The position numbers were made by a program, and so were the translations under genes. The notes under the pieces are model-generated. The model did no database searches and had not been told where the DNA came from. It worked only from the letters and a program-made list of their open reading frames with translations. A stretch of 64,000 bases of DNA from Mycolicibacterium hodleri (lineage in GTDB: Bacteria; Actinomycetota; Actinomycetes; Mycobacteriales; Mycobacteriaceae), in NCBI RefSeq assembly GCF_025822245.1, contig NZ_JACKTL010000053.1, positions 62,001-126,000 on the forward strand, written 5' to 3'. Positions 37,785 through 46,113 of the stretch are shown here, piece after piece (position 1 is the first letter of the stretch; each line of letters starts with the position of its first letter).

Positions 37785-38947
37785 TAGATCCGCTCGATGA
37801 TGGTGCCGGTCGACAGCGCACCACCGGCACACATCGTGATCAACGCGGTGCTCTTGTCGGTGCGCTCCAGTTCGTGCAGGGCCGTGGTGATGAGCCGGGC
37901 GCCGGTGCTGCCGACGGGATGGCCGAGGGCGATGGCGCCGCCGTTCACGTTCACCTTGTCCATGTCGGGCTCGTGGACACGGGCCCAGGACAGCACGACG
38001 GAGGCGAAGGCTTCGTTGATCTCGACGACGTCGATGTCGCCCATCTTCATGCCGGCCTTCTCCAGCACCCTGGCGGTGGACTGCACGGGTCCGTCGAGGT
38101 GGTAGTACGCCTCGGACCCGACGTTGGCCTGGCTGACGATGCGGGCGCGGGGCGTGAGTCCCAGGGCCTTCGCCTTGTCCTCGTCCATCCACAGCACGGC
38201 GGCCGCGCCGTCGGAGATCTGCGACGACGTGCCTGCGGTGTGAATGCCGCCCTCCATCACCGGCTTCAGCTGAGCCAGGCCTTCGAGCGTGGTGTCGCGC
38301 AGGCCCTGGTCGCGCGTGACGGGTGCCCGCTCGTCGGTGGGTCGCTTGTTCTCGTCGAGCACCGGAGCGACGATCGGGGAGATCTCGCGGTCGAAGCGTC
38401 CCTCGGCCCAGGCCCGCTTGGCCTTCTGCTGAGACGCGAAGCCGAATGCGTCGACGTCCTCGCGAGTGATGCCGCGCCGCTTGGCGATCCGCTCGGCGGC
38501 GGTGAACTGGTCGGGCATGTCGATGTCCCACGACTTCGCGCGGATGATCGAACGGTCCGGCCCGGCGTTGGCGCCAAGTCCGACCCGGCTCATCGCCTCG
38601 ACGCCGCAGGCGATGCCGACGTCGATGGCGCCCACGGAGATCAAACCCGCGACCAAGTGATTGGCCTGCTGCGCGCTGCCGCACTGGCAGTCGACCGTGG
38701 TGGCGCCGACGTGCTCGGGCAGTCCCGCGGTCAGCCAGCTCACGCGGGTGATGTTGTTGGACTGCTCGCCGAACTGCGTGACGCAGCCCCCGATGACCTG
38801 TTCGACGAGCCCGGGATCGATGCCGGCCTTCTCGACGAGAGCCTTCTGAGTGAGGCCGAGCAACTCGGTGGCGTGTAGTCCGGACAGCCAACCATTTCGC
38901 TTGCCGATGGGGCTGCGGGTGGCTTCAACGATGACGGGGTTGCCCAT
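37784..38947 (-). CDS. fadA5: Steroid side-chain thiolase FadA5
   Basis: 387 aa thiolase. Nucleophile in VDCQCGSAQQANHLVAG (Cys near residue 90), VVEINEAFASVVLSWA, NGGAIALGHPVGSTGARL (His) and MCAGGALSTG. The orthologue (Rv3546) releases acetyl-CoA from the first shortened cholesterol side-chain intermediate. It is divergent from cyp125, and a KstR box lies 10 nt upstream of its ATG. A small NTF2-like gene and two Ddn-like genes follow on the same strand. Confidence 0.93.
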   Translation of the reverse strand: MGNPVIVEATRSPIGKRNGWLSGLHATELLGLTQKALVEKAGIDPGLVEQVIGGCVTQFGEQSNNITRVSWLTAGLPEHVGATTVDCQCGSAQQANHLVAGLISVGAIDVGIACGVEAMSRVGLGANAGPDRSIIRAKSWDIDMPDQFTAAERIAKRRGITREDVDAFGFASQQKAKRAWAEGRFDREISPIVAPVLDENKRPTDERAPVTRDQGLRDTTLEGLAQLKPVMEGGIHTAGTSSQISDGAAAVLWMDEDKAKALGLTPRARIVSQANVGSEAYYHLDGPVQSTARVLEKAGMKMGDIDVVEINEAFASVVLSWARVHEPDMDKVNVNGGAIALGHPVGSTGARLITTALHELERTDKSTALITMCAGGALSTGTIIERI

Positions 38948-38957
38948 TCCGTCAGGC

Positions 38958-38971
38958 TAGAACACGTTTCA
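38958..38971. promoter_or_regulatory. KstR operator upstream of fadA5
   Basis: TAGAACACGTTTCA fits the published KstR core TnnAACnnGTTnnA. It lies 10 bp from the fadA5 start, in the fadA5/cyp125 intergenic region. Confidence 0.82.
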
Positions 38972-39036
38972 TAAGTCTGACAAGCCGTGATGCGGCCGCG
39001 CCTTTGATCTGCAGTGAAGGCATGTTTTACTGGCAC

Positions 39037-39050
39037 TAGAACACGTTGCA
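39037..39050. promoter_or_regulatory. KstR operator upstream of cyp125
   Basis: TAGAACACGTTGCA fits TnnAACnnGTTnnA; flanking CAC...ATTAG. It is 17 nt before the cyp125 ATG. The KstR gene itself is not in this window. Confidence 0.82.
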
Positions 39051-39067
39051 ATTAGGAGCGCACACAC

Positions 39068-40309
39068 ATGGCACCCCTCAATATCCCAGCAGACTTCGAC
39101 TTCCTCGATCCGGACGTCAACCTCGTCGGACTCCCGGTGGACGAACTCGCCGAGCTGCGCAAGTCCGAGCCGATCCACTGGGTGGACATTCCGGGTGGCG
39201 CCGGCGGTTTCGAGGACAACGGTTACTGGCTCGTCACCAAGCACGCCGACGTCAAGGAGGTGTCGCGCCGCAGCGACGTATTCTCCAGTTGGCAGAACGG
39301 CGCGATCCCGACGTGGCCCAAGGAGATGACGCGCGAATCCGTCGAGATGCAGCGAGCAGTCATGCTCAACATGGACGCGCCGCACCACACTCGCCTGCGC
39401 AAGATCATCTCCCGCGGCTTCACCCCGCGTGCCATCGGCCGGCTCGAGGAAGAGCTCGCCCAGCGCGCCCAGAACATCGCCAAGACCGCCGCGGCCGAGG
39501 GCAGCGGCGACTTCGTCGAGCAGGTCAGCTGCGAGCTGCCACTGCAGGCAATCGCCGGTCTCCTCGGTGTCCCGCAGGACGATCGCGACAAGCTCTTCCG
39601 CTGGTCGAACGAGATGACCGGCGGCGAGGACCCCGAGTTCGCCGACGTGGACCCGGCGCAGTCCTCGATGGAACTGATCATGTACGCGATGGCCATGGCC
39701 GACGAGCGGGGCAAGAACCCGACCGACGACATCGTCACCACGCTCATCCAGGCCGACGTCGACGGCGAGAAGCTCTCCGACGACGAGTTCGGCTTCTTCG
39801 TCATCATGCTGGCGGTGGCCGGCAACGAGACGACGCGCAACTCGATCACTCACGGCATGATCGCCCTGGCGGACAACCCGGAGCAGTGGGAGCTCTACAA
39901 GAAGGAGCGCCCGTCGACCGCAGCTGACGAGATCATCCGTTGGGCGACACCGGTTTCGGCGTTCCAGCGCACGGCGCTGGAGGACACCGAGCTCGCCGGC
40001 GTGCAGGTCAAGAAGGGGCAGCGGTTGGTCATGTCCTACCGCTCGGCGAACTTCGACGAGGACGTCTTCGACGATCCGCACACGTTCGACATCCTTCGCG
40101 ACCCGAATCCGCACGTCGGTTTCGGCGGTACGGGTGCGCACTTCTGCATCGGCGCCAATCTTGCCCGGATGACGATCAACCTGATCTTCAACGCCGTCGC
40201 CGACCACATGCCGGATCTCAAGCCCGTCGGCGAGCCCGAGCGGCTACGGTCGGGGTGGCTCAACGGAATCAAGCACTGGCAGGTCGACTACACGGGCGCG
40301 AGCGCCTAG
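39068..40309 (+). CDS. cyp125: Cytochrome P450 CYP125 (cholesterol C26/C27 monooxygenase)
   Basis: 413 aa bacterial P450. Oxygen-activation helix VAGNETTRNSITHGM, EIIR (ExxR) in DEIIRWATPVSAF, and the haem loop FGGTGAHFCIGANLARM with the Cys ligand. The orthologue oxidises the terminal methyl of cholesterol or cholest-4-en-3-one to begin side-chain degradation, with ferredoxin-delivered electrons. AGGAG 9 nt before ATG 39068. First gene of the plus-strand side-chain operon cyp125-fadE28-fadE29-chsH2-chsH1-ltp2, with a KstR box directly upstream. Confidence 0.94.
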   Translation: MAPLNIPADFDFLDPDVNLVGLPVDELAELRKSEPIHWVDIPGGAGGFEDNGYWLVTKHADVKEVSRRSDVFSSWQNGAIPTWPKEMTRESVEMQRAVMLNMDAPHHTRLRKIISRGFTPRAIGRLEEELAQRAQNIAKTAAAEGSGDFVEQVSCELPLQAIAGLLGVPQDDRDKLFRWSNEMTGGEDPEFADVDPAQSSMELIMYAMAMADERGKNPTDDIVTTLIQADVDGEKLSDDEFGFFVIMLAVAGNETTRNSITHGMIALADNPEQWELYKKERPSTAADEIIRWATPVSAFQRTALEDTELAGVQVKKGQRLVMSYRSANFDEDVFDDPHTFDILRDPNPHVGFGGTGAHFCIGANLARMTINLIFNAVADHMPDLKPVGEPERLRSGWLNGIKHWQVDYTGASA

Positions 40310-40350
40310 CTCCGACCGGCGACATCCGCTAGGAATCAAGGAGGATTCGG

Positions 40351-41358
40351 GTGGACTTCAGTCCCGACGAAGGACAACGGGCCGTCGCCGACGTGGTGAC
40401 GTCTGCGCTCGACCGGGACAACACCTGGGACGCGCTGGTCGCCGGTGGGGTCATCGCATTCGGAGTGCCGGAACGGCTCGGCGGGGACGGGCTGGGACTC
40501 GCCGAGATCACGACCGCGCTCACCGAGATCGGTCGCCACGGCACGGTGAGCCCCGCGCTGGCCACGCTGGGCTACGGCCTCATCCCGCTGGTGGCGTTGG
40601 CGTCCGACGAGCAGCAGGACCGCTACCTTGCCGGCGTGGCCGCCGGCGGCGTGTTGACCGCCGCGCTCAACGAGCCGGGGTCGTCGCTGCCGGAGCGGCC
40701 GTCGACCAATCTGCACGGTGGCAAGCTCTCCGGCACCAAGATCGGCGTTCCCTATGCGGGACAAGCAGATTGGATCGTGGTGACGACAGACGGCGGCGTC
40801 GTCGTGGTGGCCGCCACGGCCGACGGTGTGACGCTGACCAAGACGCCGACTGCGAACGGGTCCGACGAATACGCCGTCACCTTCGCCGAGGTCGCCGTGC
40901 CGGAGTCCGACGTGCTGGCCGGAGTCGACGCCGTGCACCGGGTCAACCAGCTGGTGCTGGCGTCGAGCGGGGCGTTCGCGGCGGGTCTGGTGGCCGGCGC
41001 GCTCCGGCTCACGGCCGACTACGTCGCCAAGCGCGAGCAGTTCGGCAGGCCGCTGTCGACGTTCCAGACCGTGGCCGCTCAGCTGGCCGAGGTCTACATC
41101 GCGTCGCGCACCCTCTCGTTGGCCGCGACCTCGGCCGTCTGGCGGCTCTCCGAGGGCCGGGACGCCGACGTCGACCTGAACGTCCTCGGGTATTGGCTTG
41201 CCTCACAAGCGCCGCCGGTGATGCAGACCTGCCATCACCTGCATGGCGGCATGGGAATGGACATCACCTACCCCATGAACCGCTACTACTCCACGATCAA
41301 GGACCTGACCCGGCTGCTGGGCGGTCCATCGCATCGTCTCGATCTGGTGGGAGCCTGA
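40351..41358 (+). CDS. fadE28: Steroid acyl-CoA dehydrogenase subunit FadE28 (ChsE1)
   Basis: 335 aa, short acyl-CoA dehydrogenase subunit: FSPDEGQRAVADVVTSALDR, VPERLGGDGLGLAEI, YVAKREQFGRPLSTFQTVAA and HHLHGGMGMDITYPMNRYYS. Known to form an alpha2beta2 heterotetramer with FadE29 that dehydrogenates the three-carbon side chain (3-oxo-pregn-carboxyl-CoA). GTG 40351 after AAGGAGG. Its stop overlaps the fadE29 ATG (TGATG), in keeping with subunit pairing. Confidence 0.91.
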   Translation: MDFSPDEGQRAVADVVTSALDRDNTWDALVAGGVIAFGVPERLGGDGLGLAEITTALTEIGRHGTVSPALATLGYGLIPLVALASDEQQDRYLAGVAAGGVLTAALNEPGSSLPERPSTNLHGGKLSGTKIGVPYAGQADWIVVTTDGGVVVVAATADGVTLTKTPTANGSDEYAVTFAEVAVPESDVLAGVDAVHRVNQLVLASSGAFAAGLVAGALRLTADYVAKREQFGRPLSTFQTVAAQLAEVYIASRTLSLAATSAVWRLSEGRDADVDLNVLGYWLASQAPPVMQTCHHLHGGMGMDITYPMNRYYSTIKDLTRLLGGPSHRLDLVGA

Positions 41359-42521
41359 TGTACATCGAACTGACCCCCGAGCAGCGTCAGCTGCAGGCCG
41401 AAATGCGGCAGTACTTCAGCACTCTCATCTCGGCGGAAGAAGCCGCAGAGATGGAGACCGACCGGCACGGCAAGGCCTACCGCGCGATCATCAAGCGGAT
41501 GGGTTCCGACGGCAAGCTGGGCGTCGGTTGGCCAAAGGAGTTCGGCGGCCACGGTTTTGGCCCCATCGAGCAGCAGATCTTCGTCAACGAGGCGGCGCGG
41601 GCCGACGTCCCACTGCCCGCGGTGACGTTGCAGACCGTGGGGCCGACGCTGCAGAAGTACGGCACCGACCTGCAGAAGAAGAAGTTCCTGCCCGGCATCC
41701 TGTCCGGTGACGTGCACTTCGCCATCGGCTATTCGGAGCCGGAGGCAGGCACCGATCTTGCGTCGCTGCGCACCAGCGCGGTGCGCCACGGCGACGAATA
41801 CGTCGTCAACGGCCAGAAGATCTGGACCACCGGTGGGCACGACGCCGACTACCTTTGGCTGGCCGTCCGTACCGACCCGGAAGCCGTGAAGCACAAGGGC
41901 ATTTCGATCCTCATCGTCGACACGTCGGATCCCGGCTACTCCTGGACGCCGATCATCCTGTCCGACGGGGCGCATCACACCAACGCGACGTACTTCAACG
42001 ACGTGCGCGTGCCCGTCGAGATGCTGGTCGGCGAGGAGAACGCCGGCTGGCGTCTGATCACCACCCAGCTGAACCACGAGCGCGTGATGCTCGGGCCCGC
42101 GGGCAAGATTGCGGCCATCTACGACAAGGTGCACGCCTGGGCGTCCAAGCCGGGTGGCAACGGCGTCACCCCCATCGAGCACGACGACGTTCTGCGCCTG
42201 CTCGGCGAGGTCAAGGCGATCTGGCGCGTCAACGAACTGCTCAACTGGCAGGTTGCCGCCGGCGGCGAGGAGATCAACGTCGCCGACGCCGCCGCCACGA
42301 AGGTCTTTGGCACCGAACGCATTCAGCGGGTTGGCCGACTCGCCGAGGAGATCGTCGGCAAGTACGGCAACCCCGCCGAGTCCGCGACCTCGGAGCTACT
42401 CGAATGGCTGGACAGTCAGACCAAGCGCAACCTGGTCATCACCTTTGGTGGCGGTGTCAACGAGGTAATGCGGGAGATGATCGCGGCGTCCGGTCTGAAC
42501 GTTCCCCGGGTTCCGCGCTAG
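41358..42521 (+). CDS. fadE29: Steroid acyl-CoA dehydrogenase subunit FadE29 (ChsE2)
   Basis: 387 aa, full acyl-CoA dehydrogenase: VGWPKEFGGHGFGPIEQQIF, IGYSEPEAGTDLASLRTSAV, VVNGQKIWTTGGHDADYLWL and the C-terminal FGGGVNEVMREMIAASGLNV. Partner of FadE28 in the ChsE1-ChsE2 complex of the last side-chain beta-oxidation cycle. It starts in the fadE28 stop and ends in the chsH2 GTG (TAGTG). Confidence 0.92.
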   Translation: MYIELTPEQRQLQAEMRQYFSTLISAEEAAEMETDRHGKAYRAIIKRMGSDGKLGVGWPKEFGGHGFGPIEQQIFVNEAARADVPLPAVTLQTVGPTLQKYGTDLQKKKFLPGILSGDVHFAIGYSEPEAGTDLASLRTSAVRHGDEYVVNGQKIWTTGGHDADYLWLAVRTDPEAVKHKGISILIVDTSDPGYSWTPIILSDGAHHTNATYFNDVRVPVEMLVGEENAGWRLITTQLNHERVMLGPAGKIAAIYDKVHAWASKPGGNGVTPIEHDDVLRLLGEVKAIWRVNELLNWQVAAGGEEINVADAAATKVFGTERIQRVGRLAEEIVGKYGNPAESATSELLEWLDSQTKRNLVITFGGGVNEVMREMIAASGLNVPRVPR

Positions 42522-43501
42522 TGGGCGCCGTCGACGACATCCGGGCGGCTGCCGAACGAGTGAAGTCGGAGGGCCGCAGCACGCCGCGGGTCGGCCGTCA
42601 TCCGGTCAACCAGCCAATGGTGGACCATTGGACCGACGCACTCGGTGACGCCAATCCGATCTACCACGACGAGGACGCGGCGAAGGCCGCCGGCCACCCC
42701 GGTGTCGTGGCGCCGCCCGCCATGATCCAGGTGTGGACGATGATGGGTCTGGGCGGTGTCCGTCCCGACGACGATCCACTCGGCAAGATCCTCGAGTTGT
42801 TCGACGAGGCAGGCTATGTCGGCGTCGTGGCCACCAATTGCGAGCAGACCTACCACCGCTACCTGCGTCCGGGTGAAGAGGTCAGCGTGACCGCCGAGTT
42901 GACCGACGTCATCGGGCCGAAGCAGACCGCCCTTGGCGAGGGGTTCTTCGTCAACCAGAGGATCACCTGGTTCAGCGGTGACGACGAGGTGAACCCGGTC
43001 GCCGAAATGGACTGGCGCATCATGAAGTTCATTCCGCGCGACACACAGGACGCCGAGCCCGCACCGTCGTCGGTACCCGAGGATCTCGACCCGGACAACG
43101 CCATGCGGCCCGCGTCGTCGAAGGACACCAGGTTCTTCTGGGATGGCGTCAACGCCCACGAACTGCGCATCCAGAGGCGTGCGGACGGTACGTTGCAGCA
43201 CCCACCGGTGCCCGCGCTGTGGCTCGACCGCGAGGAGACCACCGACTACCAGGTCGCCAGCGGCAACGGCACGGTGTTCAGCTTCGTCGTTCACCACGCG
43301 CCCAAGGTGCCCGGCCGCACTCCGCCGTTCGTGATCGCCCTCGTCGAACTGGAGGAGGGCGTGCGGATGCTCGGTGAGCTGCGCAACGTCGACCCCGCTC
43401 GCGTGGAGATCGGAATGCCCGTGCGCGCCACCTACATTGACTTCCCGGCCAACGACGTCGGGCCGGCCTGGACCAACTACGCCTGGGAGCCCGTCACGTG
43501 A
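42521..43501 (+). CDS. chsH2: Steroid enoyl-CoA hydratase subunit ChsH2 with C-terminal DUF35
   Basis: 326 aa. N-terminal MaoC-like hot-dog domain, residues ~1-165 (MVDHWTDALGDANPIYHDED with hydratase-like Asp/His, HPGVVAPPAMIQVWTMMG). C-terminal DUF35 OB-fold, residues ~190-325 (VNAHELRIQRRADGTLQHPP, PFVIALVELEEGVRMLGELR). ChsH1-ChsH2 hydrates the C17 side chain; the DUF35 domain binds Ltp2 to form the retro-aldolase. GTG overlaps the fadE29 stop. Orthologue Rv3542c. Confidence 0.92.
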   Translation: MGAVDDIRAAAERVKSEGRSTPRVGRHPVNQPMVDHWTDALGDANPIYHDEDAAKAAGHPGVVAPPAMIQVWTMMGLGGVRPDDDPLGKILELFDEAGYVGVVATNCEQTYHRYLRPGEEVSVTAELTDVIGPKQTALGEGFFVNQRITWFSGDDEVNPVAEMDWRIMKFIPRDTQDAEPAPSSVPEDLDPDNAMRPASSKDTRFFWDGVNAHELRIQRRADGTLQHPPVPALWLDREETTDYQVASGNGTVFSFVVHHAPKVPGRTPPFVIALVELEEGVRMLGELRNVDPARVEIGMPVRATYIDFPANDVGPAWTNYAWEPVT

Positions 43502-43896
43502 GCGTCGTCGAAGTGGGAGCCAAGCTCCCCGAACTCGTGCTGTACGGCGACCCGACGTTCATCGTCTCGACGGCCATCGCCACGCGGGACTACCAGGACG
43601 TGCACCACGACCGCGACAAGGCGCAGGCGAAGGGGTCCAAGGACATCTTCGTCAACATCCTCACCGACACCGGTCTGGTGGAGCGCTTCATCACGGACTG
43701 GGCGGGTCCGACCGCGCGGGTCAGGTCGATCAAGTTGCGGCTCGGCGTGCCCTGGTACGCCTACGACACGGTGACGTTCTCCGGTGAGGTCACCGCCGTG
43801 GAGGACGGCCTGGTCACGGTGAAGGTCGTGGGCGCCAACAGCCTTGGTGATCACGTCATAGCCAACGCCACCCTCGTGATGGGAGCAGACGCGTGA
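43498..43896 (+). CDS. chsH1: Steroid enoyl-CoA hydratase subunit ChsH1 (MaoC-like)
   Basis: 132 aa hot-dog fold MaoC-like protein: YQDVHHDRDKAQAKGSKDIF contains the hydratase Asp/His pair, with SIKLRLGVPWYAYDTVTFSG following. Forms the heteromeric hydratase with ChsH2 acting on 17-ene side-chain CoA ester. GTG start within the chsH2 stop; its own stop overlaps the ltp2 GTG. Orthologue Rv3541c. Confidence 0.92.
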   Translation: MSVVEVGAKLPELVLYGDPTFIVSTAIATRDYQDVHHDRDKAQAKGSKDIFVNILTDTGLVERFITDWAGPTARVRSIKLRLGVPWYAYDTVTFSGEVTAVEDGLVTVKVVGANSLGDHVIANATLVMGADA

Positions 43897-45056
43897 GCCT
43901 GTCCGGCAAGGCGGCGATCGCCGGCATCGGCGCCACCGACTTCTCCAAGAACTCCGGCCGCAGTGAGCTGCGGCTCGCGGCCGAGGCGGTTCTCGACGCG
44001 CTCGACGACGCGGGCCTGACGCCTGCCGACGTCGACGGCATGACCACGTTCACGATGGATTCCAACACCGAGGTCGCGGTCGCCCGAGCCACGGGCATCG
44101 GAGATCTCAAGTTCTTCTCCAAGATCCATCACGGCGGCGGTGCGGCGTGCGCGACCGTTCAGCAGGCCGCGATGGCCGTCGCCACCGGCGTCGCGGACTG
44201 CGTGGTGGCGTACCGCGCCTTCAACGAACGCTCCGGGATGCGGTTCGGGCAGGTGCAGATGCGCCTGGTGGAGAACGCCGACTCGACCGGCGTGGACAAC
44301 TCCTTTTCCTATCCACACGGATTGTCCACCCCCGCAGCACAAGTCGCGATGATCGCCAAGCGGTACATGCACCTGTCCGGCGCGACGAGCCGGGACTTCG
44401 GCGCGATCTCGGTCGCCGACCGCAAGCACGCCGCCAAGAACCCGAAGGCCTACTTCTACGAGAAGCCGATCACCATCGAGGAGCACCAATCCTCCCGGTT
44501 CATCGCCGAGCCACTTCGCCTGCTCGACTGCTGTCAGGAGACCGACGGCGGTGTGGCACTGGTGATCGTCTCCGCCGAACGGGCCAAGGACCTCAAGAAC
44601 AGGCCGGCGGTCATCGAGGCCGCCGCCCAGGGCGCCAGTCCGGATCAGTATTCGATGGTCAGTTACTACCGTCCGGAACTCGACGGTCTTCCCGAGATGG
44701 GCCTGGTCGGGAGGCAGATGTGGGCACAGTCCGGGCTGAAGCCGACCGACATCCAGACCGCCATTCTCTACGACCACTTCACGCCGTTTACCCTGATTCA
44801 GCTCGAGGAGCTCGGGTTCTGCGGGTGGGGTGAGGCGAAGGACTTCATCGCCGACGGGGCCATCGAGATCGGCGGTCGGCTGCCCATCAACACCCACGGC
44901 GGCCAGCTTGGCGAGGCGTACATCCACGGCATGAACGGCATCGCCGAGGGGGTTCGTCAGTTGCGGGGAACCTCGGTCAACCCGGTGCCCGACGTCGAGC
45001 ATGTCCTGGTCACCGCGGGCACTGGTGTCCCTACCTCGGGGTTGATCCTCGGTTAG
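43893..45056 (+). CDS. ltp2: Thiolase-fold steroid retro-aldolase Ltp2
   Basis: 387 aa lipid-transfer-protein/thiolase fold: AAIAGIGATDFSKNSGRSEL, FFSKIHHGGGAACATVQQAA, AILYDHFTPFTLIQLEELGF, LPINTHGGQLGEAYIHGMNG. With the DUF35 domain of ChsH2 it cleaves the hydrated side chain to a C17-ketosteroid and propionyl-CoA. Last gene of the cyp125 operon. The 153 bp after it contain no clear gene. Confidence 0.92.
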   Translation: MSLSGKAAIAGIGATDFSKNSGRSELRLAAEAVLDALDDAGLTPADVDGMTTFTMDSNTEVAVARATGIGDLKFFSKIHHGGGAACATVQQAAMAVATGVADCVVAYRAFNERSGMRFGQVQMRLVENADSTGVDNSFSYPHGLSTPAAQVAMIAKRYMHLSGATSRDFGAISVADRKHAAKNPKAYFYEKPITIEEHQSSRFIAEPLRLLDCCQETDGGVALVIVSAERAKDLKNRPAVIEAAAQGASPDQYSMVSYYRPELDGLPEMGLVGRQMWAQSGLKPTDIQTAILYDHFTPFTLIQLEELGFCGWGEAKDFIADGAIEIGGRLPINTHGGQLGEAYIHGMNGIAEGVRQLRGTSVNPVPDVEHVLVTAGTGVPTSGLILG

Positions 45057-45209
45057 CTGACGCACGCTAGTAGGCCATTCGCACCAAGTGCACAGTTTTA
45101 GCAAATGTCGCAGGCTGTCAAATTGTCTCTTCCCACCTGGCTGACGCGTGCGTAGTATGTCGCTTTACGGGCGCTCAAGCAGACAAAGCGCCCATGGGGG
45201 TGACAGGCA

Positions 45210-45995
45210 ATGGGGGAAGTCGAACACGACGTTGCATATTTGGCAAAGTTTCGACCAGGCCAACTCGTCAACGCGATCCACGCCTCGAGGGCAACGACCC
45301 TCGTCGGCCACGGCCACGTGCCGTCGCGACCAGAGCCGGATCGTCACCGGCTGCTCGGCACCACGGTCCTGATCGTCGACGACAACACGCTCTACCGGCA
45401 GAACCTGGCCGCGGCGTTGGCGCCGAGCCTGGACTGCGCACCGCACGTCGCGTGGGACACCGCGTCGCTCCAGTCCTGCCTCGAGCAGTGCCCTGCCGAC
45501 GTCGTCCTGCTGAGCATGAGCACCGCTGGTGCCGCGGCGCTATTGCAGTTTGTCTCGCGGAGCAGACCCGAAGCCAAGGTGATCGCGGTCGGGGTCTGGG
45601 AGGGTGACGAGTCGACGATCATCGCGTGCGCAGAAGCGGGCGTCACCGGATACCACCTTCGCGACGAATCCTTCGACGACCTGGTGTCGCTGATCGCCAA
45701 GATTGCTGCCGGTGAGTCCATGTGTTCGCCCAAGGTCGCGGCCGTTCTGCTGCGCCGCCTCTCGACGCTGGCAGCCGAGCGCAAGCCCGACACGGGCGAA
45801 CTAGTCCTCACCGCCCGAGAGGCCCAGATCCTGCGCATGCTCGAACAAGGTCTGTCCAATCGGGAGATCGCAGATCAACTGTGCATCGCGCTCCACACGG
45901 TCAAGAACCACGTGCACAGCATCTTGAGCAAGCTAGGAGTGCGGACGCGGGGACAAGCCGTGGCGCTGTCCCGTTCGGTCAACGTGTCCGGGTGA
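45210..45995 (+). CDS. LuxR/NarL-type regulator with atypical receiver domain (no phospho-Asp)
   Basis: 261 aa. A ~50-aa N-terminal extension is followed by a receiver-like domain (TVLIVDDNTLYRQNL, acidic pair Asp57/Asp58) and a C-terminal GerE/LuxR HTH (LTAREAQILRMLEQGLSNRE, ALHTVKNHVHSILSKLGVRT). The phospho-acceptor Asp expected 44 residues after the acidic pair is Ser102 (ADVVLLSMST), so this is probably a phosphorylation-independent response regulator. No histidine kinase is nearby. A paralogue follows 118 bp later, then glmS and the polysaccharide operon, which it may control. Start taken at ATG 45210; the ribosome site is weak and a later start is possible. Confidence 0.82.
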   Translation: MGEVEHDVAYLAKFRPGQLVNAIHASRATTLVGHGHVPSRPEPDRHRLLGTTVLIVDDNTLYRQNLAAALAPSLDCAPHVAWDTASLQSCLEQCPADVVLLSMSTAGAAALLQFVSRSRPEAKVIAVGVWEGDESTIIACAEAGVTGYHLRDESFDDLVSLIAKIAAGESMCSPKVAAVLLRRLSTLAAERKPDTGELVLTAREAQILRMLEQGLSNREIADQLCIALHTVKNHVHSILSKLGVRTRGQAVALSRSVNVSG

Positions 45996-46020
45996 GCTCA
46001 ACGAACCGGTTCTTCGCGTG

Positions 46021-46083
46021 CCCGAAAATAGCCCCAACGGTTCATGTACGACCATGCCCGCCCGCGCAATAGTGAGGCGGTGC
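46021..46083 (+). promoter_or_regulatory. Conserved 63-bp upstream element, copy A
   Basis: It begins CCCGAA, then 14 bases, CATGTACG, a 22-base stretch ending in ATAG, and ends GGTGC, 31 nt before the second LuxR-type gene. A gap-free 63-bp counterpart with the same blocks lies at 46818-46880 upstream of glmS. CATGTACG plus AATAGT at about 17-19 bp spacing could be a promoter or a promoter with a regulator site. Confidence 0.5.
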
Positions 46084-46113
46084 GACTCGAGATAGCCTGC
46101 GGGCAGATCTGAA

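Noticed and set aside
40770..42521. A 583-codon plus-strand frame ending at the same base as fadE29
   Set aside because: Only its 3' 387 codons (from 41358) code for FadE29. The upstream part runs through fadE28 in the wrong frame and has the Arg/Gly-rich composition of GC-rich shadow frames.
45123..45158. TTGTCT...TAGTAT as a sigma-A promoter for the first LuxR-type gene
   Set aside because: The spacer is 24 bp, too long for a normal promoter. TAGTAT alone may be a -10 element, but the evidence is too thin to list.
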